Source: an uncultured Zetaproteobacteria bacterium (GTDB lineage Bacteria; Pseudomonadota; Zetaproteobacteria; Mariprofundales; Mariprofundaceae). From it: a stretch of 42,148 bases of DNA. How positions within the stretch are numbered: the first letter of the stretch is position 1; the number at the start of each line of letters is the position of its first letter. The stretch covers positions 1-42,148 of the forward strand of contig CAMZLG010000008.1 of assembly GCA_947311495.1 (NCBI GenBank), in the 5' to 3' direction. The notes under the pieces were generated by a model that had not been told where the DNA came from, made no database searches, and saw only the letters and a list, made by a program, of their open reading frames with translations. Below, one piece after another: positions 16,117 through 23,468 of the stretch. Position numbers and translations under genes: made by a program.

Positions 16117-17783
16117 CAGGGTTGGATTGACCTGCGTTGCAAAGCTTTGGGTATATACCAAAATTCACTGTTATGCCCAATGCCTGCCGGCGCGACTTCA
16201 ACACCTTTGATGCGCTTATCAATAGCTACCAATGCATGACCTGCATAAAGGAAAACCAAAGGTACATCATTATAAATTTCTTGCTGCATGATGTCATACC
16301 ACTGCTTTTGTTCGTCCAAGTCAAAGGTGAGGCGTGCTTGCTCCAAAGCTTCATCCACCTTTGGATTGGCATAACTTAAGAAGTTAAATTGGCGCTCACC
16401 TGTTTGTGAAGAATGCCAAATGCTGAACTGGTCTGGGTCTGGTGAGAGCGACCAGCCCAGAATCACAGCATCAAAATCACGTTTATTGATAAAGTTCTCA
16501 ATAAATGCCGACCACTCCACAAGGCGAATATTCACTTGAATACCGACTTGTTTTAAACGCTGTTGGATGATGGTGGCAGTGTCTGCACGCTTTTTGTTAC
16601 CGTTGTTGGTGAGAATTGTAAAGGAAAGCGGTTGCCCATGTTTGCTAACCATCTTGGTTTGCGCATCTTTTACCCAGCCAGCCTCTGCTAAAAGTTGCGT
16701 CGCTTTTTCGATGTTAAAGGCACGGGGTTTTAGTGATTCATTCACCCAGCGTGTGCCTGGTTTGTAGGGGCTGGCAATGATTTCACCAAGCCCAAGCAAT
16801 ACCCCTTCAACCAACTCTTGGCGGTCAATGGCATAAGCCAACGCTTGGCGCACGCGAATATCATCAAAGGGCGCACGTTTAAGGTTAAACCCTAAATAGG
16901 TATAACTGTTGCTTAAATAGCGATGGCGATTGTATTCGTTTTTAAGGCGTTGGTTATTATCAAAAAGCCTTGTGTATTGGGTAGGGGTTAAGCTTGCCAT
17001 ATCAATCTTGCCTGCACTTAATTCTAAGAACTGGGTGGCAGGGTCGGGAATGATGCGGGTGATTCGCTCATCAATCCACACAACACCATCAAAGTAGTGT
17101 GGGTTGGCAGTCATGGTAATGTTTTGTTGGGTTTGCCAGTCTTTTAAGAAGTAAGGGCCAATGCTTGCTTTGGGGTGGCGTGATAAATCGGTGTTCATGA
17201 TATTCACGCCTTGAAATACATGTTTGGGTAAAATGGCAAGGGATGCCCATGTGGCTAAAGCAGGCGAAAATATTTCGCTGTACCGCACTTCAAAGGTTTG
17301 CGCATCCAAAGCCTTGGCACTTTTGACTTTCATGTAATCAGACTTGTACGGACTTTGGGTTTTGTTATCTTGAATCAAATGAAGGGTGAATACACAGTCT
17401 TCGCTGGTGAGTGGTTTACCATCGCTCCACACAAGGTTAGTTTTGAGCTTAAATATGATGCTGAGCTTATCTTCTGAAATCACCCATGATTCAGCCAATT
17501 GTCCAACCAAATTCAATTTTTTATCATATTTGAGCAAAGATAAATAAAGCTGACTTGCAATTTCATGGCTAGATGCGTCAGAGGCAATCATAGGGATAAG
17601 GTTGGTGGCATCACCAATGCTGGCATCAATCAGCTTTCCACCATGCGCAGGAGAAGTGTTTATTGCTATTGTTTCTTTTGTGGTTGTTGTGTGTTGCTCT
17701 TGTTTATCTTCGGATGAGCATGCGCTCAAAGACAAAAGCAAAAAAGCAAAAATTAGCTTGGTCGAAAGCGGGCGACAATCCAT
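16116..17783 (-). CDS. Peptide/oligopeptide ABC transporter substrate-binding lipoprotein (SBP_bac_5)
   Basis: A 555-residue family 5 extracellular solute-binding protein of the OppA/DppA type. The N-terminal lipoprotein signal ends in LSLSAC. The body shows typical family motifs: a GGKLIDASIGDATNLIP start, YDKKLNLVGQLAESW, TSEDCVFTLHLI and RQALAYAIDRQELVEGVLLGLG. It would bind peptides or similar solutes in the periplasm. No permease or ATPase genes are adjacent. The gene overlaps the MltD-type gene upstream and xseA downstream, and GGAGA precedes the ATG at 17783. Next to a lytic transglycosylase it might bind muropeptides (inference). Confidence 0.88.
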   Translation of the reverse strand: MDCRPLSTKLIFAFLLLSLSACSSEDKQEQHTTTTKETIAINTSPAHGGKLIDASIGDATNLIPMIASDASSHEIASQLYLSLLKYDKKLNLVGQLAESWVISEDKLSIIFKLKTNLVWSDGKPLTSEDCVFTLHLIQDNKTQSPYKSDYMKVKSAKALDAQTFEVRYSEIFSPALATWASLAILPKHVFQGVNIMNTDLSRHPKASIGPYFLKDWQTQQNITMTANPHYFDGVVWIDERITRIIPDPATQFLELSAGKIDMASLTPTQYTRLFDNNQRLKNEYNRHRYLSNSYTYLGFNLKRAPFDDIRVRQALAYAIDRQELVEGVLLGLGEIIASPYKPGTRWVNESLKPRAFNIEKATQLLAEAGWVKDAQTKMVSKHGQPLSFTILTNNGNKKRADTATIIQQRLKQVGIQVNIRLVEWSAFIENFINKRDFDAVILGWSLSPDPDQFSIWHSSQTGERQFNFLSYANPKVDEALEQARLTFDLDEQKQWYDIMQQEIYNDVPLVFLYAGHALVAIDKRIKGVEVAPAGIGHNSEFWYIPKALQRRSIQP

Positions 17784-19078
17784 AGTCTATCTCCAGGGCG
17801 CAATAATTTTTTAACAGAAATTTGGTTGATGCGGGCAATGGCTTTGCTTGATGTGCCAAACTTTTTGGCAATCGTCCATAACGAATCACCACTTTTTACT
17901 TTATAACGAATGCGTCTGCCGTTGGCGAGCAGTGGGTTGGCTTTGTGTGAAGTAGTAGCAAAGCTTCGTGATGCAGGCACTTTAATGGTGTGTCCTATGG
18001 AAAGCACAGGTTTAAGCCTAGGATTAAGCTTGCGCAAGTATGCAATATTGGTGTGATGGCGGTGTGCAATTTTCCACAATGAATCGCCTGATTTTACTTT
18101 GACATCAATAAACTTGGGCTTAAATATATTTTTATCTTTTTGTAATGCCTGCTCAATGCGATTGATGTTCTCTTGGGGTAGATGAAGTGTGATGGCTTGT
18201 TTGAGGTAGTGTTGGTAATCCAATTCAGGATTTAAGCGAAACAAGTCATTCTTTTTTAAACCAGAGACCCTTTCCAGATGTGTTAAATCAATGGGTGGTG
18301 TTATGGGGTAGTCTATTGTTTTTAAAGGCTCAGAAAAGGTGAGTTCGCCTTGCTCTTCAAGTGCTATCATGCCTAGGATTTGTTTGACATAATGTTTGGT
18401 TTCAGCTGGGAAAGGTAATGCGTTAAGCCCATCTTCTGGCTGCCAAGGCGTTTTGTTCAAGCGGCGTTGCACGCCCCAAGGACCTAAATTATATGCGGCA
18501 AGGGCTAACGTCCAATTGTCAAAACGCTCATAAAGCTTTAAGAAATAAGAAACTGCAGCACGTGTGCTTTGTTCCACATGTCGCCTGCCATCCAAGCCAT
18601 GTCGATGTGTTGCACCCAGTTCAATCGCTGTTTTTGGCATAAGCTGCCAAAGCCCAAGTGCGCCAGTGGGTGAAAGTGCATAAGGGTTGTAGCCTGATTC
18701 CGCAACAGGAACAAAAAGAAGCTCTTTGGGCGCATCCATTTCTTCCAGAAGTTGTAGCATACGTTGGCGAGATAGTTGGGCGCGAGCATCAATGTTTTGC
18801 CAATTGGGTAGGCTTGAGCGGCGTGCTTCAGTTTGGATAATAATGATGTCTTTGGGGATTAGATTGGTGAGAAAAGGAGAAGCATCTTCTTTTATTAGGG
18901 TGTCCAAAACTAGAGCTTCATTGGTGTTAAGCACAGGTTTAGCCTGAACCCTTTGCTCCGGCTTGCTGGTGTGTAGCGTTAAAGGTGTGTTATGTTCCCC
19001 ACAACCTGAAAGCATGATGAATGCGGATATGGCATATATGTAATGTTTGTAACTTGTGTTATGTGCAGACCGTCTCAT
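17753..19078 (-). CDS. mltD: Membrane-bound lytic murein transglycosylase D-like lipoprotein with two LysM domains
   Basis: A 441-residue lipoprotein (lipobox LSGC near residue 26). The SLT domain (about 100-235) carries VAESGYNPYALSPTGALGLW with the catalytic Glu, WQLMPKTA, and ALAAYNLGPWGVQ, the MltD/family 1 pattern. Two LysM modules follow (VKSGDSLWKIAHRHHT and VKSGDSLWTIAKKFGT), which bind peptidoglycan. It cleaves the MurNAc-GlcNAc bond to form 1,6-anhydro ends. It is first in a - strand group with the binding protein, xseA and the M23 peptidase, and overlaps the next gene by 31 bases. Confidence 0.92.
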   Translation of the reverse strand: MRRSAHNTSYKHYIYAISAFIMLSGCGEHNTPLTLHTSKPEQRVQAKPVLNTNEALVLDTLIKEDASPFLTNLIPKDIIIIQTEARRSSLPNWQNIDARAQLSRQRMLQLLEEMDAPKELLFVPVAESGYNPYALSPTGALGLWQLMPKTAIELGATHRHGLDGRRHVEQSTRAAVSYFLKLYERFDNWTLALAAYNLGPWGVQRRLNKTPWQPEDGLNALPFPAETKHYVKQILGMIALEEQGELTFSEPLKTIDYPITPPIDLTHLERVSGLKKNDLFRLNPELDYQHYLKQAITLHLPQENINRIEQALQKDKNIFKPKFIDVKVKSGDSLWKIAHRHHTNIAYLRKLNPRLKPVLSIGHTIKVPASRSFATTSHKANPLLANGRRIRYKVKSGDSLWTIAKKFGTSSKAIARINQISVKKLLRPGDRLWIVARFRPS

Positions 19079-19188
19079 GAGCCCAAGCCTACCTTGATTA
19101 TTTTTTAGTAAAAGCGCGGAAAAACTGCTTGATATTCTTTACTTAGCAACTAACGTTATCCACTTATAAATCCAATCAGGGGGGTAGC
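19079..19188. promoter_or_regulatory. Divergent intergenic region between mltD-like and PilB-receiver genes
   Basis: These 110 bases separate divergently transcribed genes, so both promoters should be here. For the + strand, TTGATA (19129-19134) is a possible -35, with TAACGT/AACGTT about 16-17 bases on as a poor -10. A strong purine-rich ribosome binding site (AGGGGGGT) precedes the ATG at 19189. No clear operator is seen. Confidence 0.4.
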
Positions 19189-21399
19189 ATGCTTCTTAAG
19201 CAGCAAAGGCAATTGATAGATTCAGGTCTTGTGACACAAGAACAGATATCTGAAGCCATGCAAGGCGAAGAAGCAAAGCGCGGCGGTCTACTGTTGGGCT
19301 TACTGTCTGTTGAGGGTGTAGATAGTGAGAAAGTTCTGCAAGCTTTGGCTAAAATTTATAAAGTCCCTTATTTGGATTTAAACCACGTCGAAGTTGATGA
19401 ACGGCTTATAAACAAATGCCCTGAAGAGCTTTGCACTGAATTTCACTTTGTTCCTGTTGCGATGAGTGGTGGAGAAATGGTCATTGCAACGGCTGACCCG
19501 ATGGATTATGCAGCCATGGACACTTTGCAGTTTAAGCTTGGGCAACGTGTGCGCCCTGTATTTACCAACCCAGAACTTATTCAAAAGAAAATTGGAGAGC
19601 TGTATAGCGATGGGGATGCAGCGTTTGATGATGCTATGTCTAGCCTTGATGATTCAGGTGATTTTGAGGCAGGGGTTGAAGATGAAGATGATGAAAATTC
19701 TTCAGCGGATATCGACACCTTAAAAAAAGGAGCTGAAGGTTCGCCTATTATCAAATTGGTGAATGGTATCATCATCAAGGCGATGCAATTGGGGAGTTCG
19801 GATATTCATATTGAGGGAGGTGAGCGTCATAGTATTGTGCGATTAAGGATTGATGGGCGATTGCGCGCTGTGATGCAATTTCCTTCCAAAGCCCACCCTA
19901 TGCTTGTATCGCGCATTAAAATTATGTCCAAGCTTGATATATCCAATACCAGAACACCGCAAGATGGGCGAACCAAAGTGAAGTTTGGCGGCAAAGGTTT
20001 TGACATGCGTGTGTCCACGCTGCCAGCGATGTATGGTGAAAAAATTGTGATGCGGATTCTTGATAAGTCAGGTTTATCATTGTCCTTGGATATTTTAGCA
20101 TTTGAGAAAAAGGCGGATGAACGCATTCGTGAGTGTATTGGTCGCCCAACAGGGGCTGTGCTGGTCACAGGACCGACAGGGTCGGGTAAAACGACCACCT
20201 TGTATTCTTTTTTACACCACATTAACGATGAAGAAACCAATATTGTCACCGTTGAAGACCCTGTTGAATTTCAAATTAAAGGGTTAAATCAAGTGCAGGT
20301 GAATGCGCGCGCTGGCATGACATTTGCTGCAGCACTCCGCTCTATCCTGCGCCAAGACCCTGATGTGGTCATGGTGGGGGAGATTCGCGATGAAGAAACA
20401 GCGCATATTGCACTGCATGCTGCGCAAACAGGTCACTTGGTGATGTCTACATTGCATACCAATGATGCACCTTCTACGGTAAGTCGTTTGGTGGAAATGG
20501 GCACAGATGCGGTTGCGCTATCCTCTTGTCTTAACATGATTGTAGCTCAGCGGCTGGCAAGGCGTTTATGTCCTAAATGTAAGAAAAAAGTGAAACCATC
20601 TGAAGAAATGGTGAGCCAATTTGAAATACCTGAAAATATTGATATTTATGAGCCTGTTGGCTGCGAAGCATGTCTGAATATTGGTTATAAAGGGCGTTGC
20701 GGCGTGCATGAAACACTTTATGTTAATGATAGAGTGCGCGAAGCCATTGCGCATGAAGCATCAGACCAAGAGTTGATGCAAGTGTGCCGTGAAGAAGGCA
20801 TGTATACGCTATACGAAGATGGTATGAATAAGGTGTTGGCAGGTATTACAAGTATTAAAGAAGTGCAGCGTTTGGCGACACCGCCTGAAGACTTTACATT
20901 TCGAGATAGGATTGATGAAGATGGGCTGCTGATGTCGTTGGGGCAGGCGGCGCAAGCGCGAGATTTGAAGCAGGTGAAATCAGATGATGAGCAGGGTGTA
21001 GATACCATTCTTATTATTGATGATTCCAAGAGTATTCGTAGTTTGGTTCGGTTTATTTTACAAGCTGAAAAACATGATGTCATTGAAGCAGATGATGGAC
21101 GAAAAGGCCTTAGTCTTTTACAAACAGCAAAAGAAAAATTAAGTTTGGTTATTGTGGACTATGAAATGCCCAATGTGGATGGACCTACATTTATCACTGA
21201 AATGCGTAGACAAAGCAAATATGATGATATTCCGATTATTATGCTGACATCGCGTAAAGATGAAGAAGATGAGGTGTTGGGCTTAGATTCTGGGGCAGAT
21301 GATTATATCGTAAAACCTGTGGAACCGATGAAGTTGCAGGCGAGAGTAAGAAAAATGTTGAGTATGTATAATCGTATCCGTACAGCAGCAAAAAGTTAA
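19189..21399 (+). CDS. PilB/GspE-type secretion/pilus ATPase fused to a C-terminal response-regulator receiver
   Basis: A 736-residue fusion. Residues about 1-140 are a T2SSE_N/MshEN-like domain, then an acidic linker (about 142-178). Residues 180-565 form the ATPase: GPTGSGKT at 328-335 (Walker A), DPDVVMVGEIRD at 390-401 (Walker B) and a four-Cys zinc site (CPKC at 461, CEAC at 492). Residues about 604-725 are a complete CheY-like receiver with IIDDS, phospho-Asp 657 in IVDYEMP, a TS switch and KP near 709. PilB-family enzymes power pilin polymerisation at the inner membrane. The receiver implies control by phosphorylation, and the following genes encode CheW, an MCP and CheA. No other pilus genes are in the window. 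Confidence 0.92.
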   Translation: MLLKQQRQLIDSGLVTQEQISEAMQGEEAKRGGLLLGLLSVEGVDSEKVLQALAKIYKVPYLDLNHVEVDERLINKCPEELCTEFHFVPVAMSGGEMVIATADPMDYAAMDTLQFKLGQRVRPVFTNPELIQKKIGELYSDGDAAFDDAMSSLDDSGDFEAGVEDEDDENSSADIDTLKKGAEGSPIIKLVNGIIIKAMQLGSSDIHIEGGERHSIVRLRIDGRLRAVMQFPSKAHPMLVSRIKIMSKLDISNTRTPQDGRTKVKFGGKGFDMRVSTLPAMYGEKIVMRILDKSGLSLSLDILAFEKKADERIRECIGRPTGAVLVTGPTGSGKTTTLYSFLHHINDEETNIVTVEDPVEFQIKGLNQVQVNARAGMTFAAALRSILRQDPDVVMVGEIRDEETAHIALHAAQTGHLVMSTLHTNDAPSTVSRLVEMGTDAVALSSCLNMIVAQRLARRLCPKCKKKVKPSEEMVSQFEIPENIDIYEPVGCEACLNIGYKGRCGVHETLYVNDRVREAIAHEASDQELMQVCREEGMYTLYEDGMNKVLAGITSIKEVQRLATPPEDFTFRDRIDEDGLLMSLGQAAQARDLKQVKSDDEQGVDTILIIDDSKSIRSLVRFILQAEKHDVIEADDGRKGLSLLQTAKEKLSLVIVDYEMPNVDGPTFITEMRRQSKYDDIPIIMLTSRKDEEDEVLGLDSGADDYIVKPVEPMKLQARVRKMLSMYNRIRTAAKS

Positions 21400-21411
21400 G
21401 GGAGAGGGGAT

Positions 21412-21879
21412 GTGGCTGGTTTAGATATTCAAGCTATTCAAGATGCTAAAGATGCATTAAGTGAAGACAAAGTTCCCCACTCTAATTTTATGCGTGTTGC
21501 CATGAATGGCACGACATTTTTAGTGGCTGTTGATGCAGTGACGAGTGTGGTTCGCCCTAATGTTGTGACACCCGTACCTATGGCTCCTGACCACTTGATT
21601 GGCGTGACCAATATTCGTGGTCAAATATGCTGTATCATTGATGCAAGTAAAGTATTAAAACTGTCTAAACCTGTGCAAGAGAAAACCATGCAAACGCGCT
21701 TCCTCCTGCTTAGGCATGATAGGGTTCATTTGGGTCTTTGGGTGGAGTCGGTTGCTGATTTATACAGTATTCCTACGGCTGAGTTGCCTGTGGACCTTGG
21801 AGAGAAACATAGTCAAGGTTTGATAAGTATTGGAGATGAAGAAATCTCCATTTTACGTGTTGCTGCTTTATTGGACTAA
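21412..21879 (+). CDS. cheW: CheW-type chemosensory coupling protein
   Basis: A 155-residue CheW-domain protein that would link receptor and CheA. It has the pattern MNGTTFLVAVDAVTSVVRP, then LIGVTNIRGQICCIIDASKVLKL, the CheW core containing the N-R-G segment. An N-terminal extension of about 25 residues precedes the domain. The start is a GTG at 21412 with a GGGAGAGGGG ribosome binding site; the next in-frame ATG would delete part of the extension. It follows the PilB-receiver gene by 12 bases, so the ATPase and signalling proteins are probably one operon. Confidence 0.87.
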   Translation: MAGLDIQAIQDAKDALSEDKVPHSNFMRVAMNGTTFLVAVDAVTSVVRPNVVTPVPMAPDHLIGVTNIRGQICCIIDASKVLKLSKPVQEKTMQTRFLLLRHDRVHLGLWVESVADLYSIPTAELPVDLGEKHSQGLISIGDEEISILRVAALLD

Positions 21880-21928
21880 GTATTATTTAATTTGAACCTT
21901 GAGATGAGATTGAAGATGGAGAAAGAAA

Positions 21929-23452
21929 ATGAGTGAAGAACACATTGCTGATAATATAGATAAAGCTTCTTTAGAAAAGGAAGTTGTATCGGACGAAAAA
22001 AATGAGAAAAGTGCAGCTGTTTTTAGTTTAAAAGCTTTTTCGCGAAGAAAAATGGCGGTCACACTTGTATTTTTTGCGGTGTTGCTGGCTACAGTTGGCT
22101 ACACATCTTATCAGGCAACTGAAAGTGTGGATGAGCTTTCAAGTCTATATGGTCAGCAAACAAAACTTGAACAATTTAAAGCTATTTTTCCTAAATTTTT
22201 ATTGCCCTTAAATGATTATTTGTTGGTAAAAAACAAAACTGACATTGAAAAAATTAGGGCAGCAGGAAAAGAGTTTAACGCACTGTATCAAGATATTTCA
22301 AGCTTTACTAACTCAGCTGATGAAGATAATAAAGCGCTCAAAGAAGTCCAAAAAATTATGGATGAAGTGCGGACATTGGCTGAAGATATTACCACAGGCA
22401 AAATACCATTTGACCAAGCAGGAAACTTAGCCATTGTGGCTGAAAGCTTGGTGTTTGTTGGGCAAAATAAAATTAATGCAGTTGCAGAGCATGTTACCAG
22501 TACATTAGCAGATGAGACAAAAGCAAAGAAAGAGCAGATGAGCCAATTAACACTGCTCAATGCACTCATTATTATTGGCATACTTTTTCTTATTTTTACC
22601 CTTGATAGGGTATTTTTAAAAAATGTTATCGCTTATATTTCTGGTGTTTCAGGCAATATTTCGGGTGCGTCTGAAAATATTTTATCTTTTGTGGATAGGC
22701 AGGCAGATGCTTCAGCGACTCAGGCAATGACAGTGGTTCATATTACTGAAGAACTAGGTGAGATGTCAGGTGCTGCGAAGAAAATTGCGGCAACTGCCAA
22801 CAGTGTTGAAAGAATTGCCTCGGCAACTTCAGTTGCGGCAGTTGAAGGTGGTGCATCTGTACAAGAAGCGATTGGACATATGGGGTTGATTCGGACGGAT
22901 GTAATGCAAATTGCAGAAAAAGTGTCCGATTCAGGTCGTAAAGCTGAACAAATTCTTGAATCCGTTGATTCGATTCAAGAAATTGCAGAGGAAACACATT
23001 TGTTAGCTTTGAATGCATCCATTGAATCTGCCGCAGCGGGCGAGTTTGGTAAGCGGTTTGCCGTGGTTGCCAGTGAGGTGCGACGTTTGTCTGAGCGAGC
23101 AAGAGAGTTTACCGAAGAAATCCAAATTGTGGTGAATGAAGTGAATGACTCAACCAAAGAGTCCATCGCGGTGACACAAAAAGGGTTAGAGAGTGTGGCG
23201 AAAGGCGTACAAATTGCCCAAAAGGCTGGCAAAGCGTTAAGTAAAATGGAAAGTATGTCAGAGCGAACCAGCAAAGCTGTACGCACCATTGCTTTGGCAA
23301 CACAGCGACAAAGTGATAGTTCGGAAGAGTTTGAGGGAACTATGCGCTCAATTGCTGATTTGATTCAGGACTCAGCATCACAAATGCAATTTTCAAAAGA
23401 GGCTGCCATCGAATTGAATGCAGTTGCTGAACAACTTAGAAAGTTTGTATAA
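21929..23452 (+). CDS. Methyl-accepting chemotaxis protein lacking a HAMP domain
   Basis: A 507-residue receptor. A charged 38-residue cytoplasmic N-terminus precedes TM1 (about 41-60). A helical periplasmic domain (about 61-205) of the four-helix-bundle type precedes TM2 (about 208-228). The signalling coiled coil carries the hairpin tip [24 protein letters not shown] and [14 protein letters not shown] (about 350-390), matching the consensus except Ala where EAAR usually has Arg. After TM2 there is no HAMP signature (no Pro or DExG pattern). No C-terminal CheR-binding pentapeptide is present (ends LRKFV). The ligand is unknown. It lies between CheW and CheA. Confidence 0.9.
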   Translation: MSEEHIADNIDKASLEKEVVSDEKNEKSAAVFSLKAFSRRKMAVTLVFFAVLLATVGYTSYQATESVDELSSLYGQQTKLEQFKAIFPKFLLPLNDYLLVKNKTDIEKIRAAGKEFNALYQDISSFTNSADEDNKALKEVQKIMDEVRTLAEDITTGKIPFDQAGNLAIVAESLVFVGQNKINAVAEHVTSTLADETKAKKEQMSQLTLLNALIIIGILFLIFTLDRVFLKNVIAYISGVSGNISGASENILSFVDRQADASATQAMTVVHITEELGEMSGAAKKIAATANSVERIASATSVAAVEGGASVQEAIGHMGLIRTDVMQIAEKVSDSGRKAEQILESVDSIQEIAEETHLLALNASIESAAAGEFGKRFAVVASEVRRLSERAREFTEEIQIVVNEVNDSTKESIAVTQKGLESVAKGVQIAQKAGKALSKMESMSERTSKAVRTIALATQRQSDSSEEFEGTMRSIADLIQDSASQMQFSKEAAIELNAVAEQLRKFV

Positions 23453-23468
23453 GTTAAAGATATAATTC

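Noticed and set aside
19827-20249. 140-codon minus-strand ORF opposite the PilB-type ATPase
   Set aside because: It lies opposite the conserved ATPase core, and no family is recognisable.
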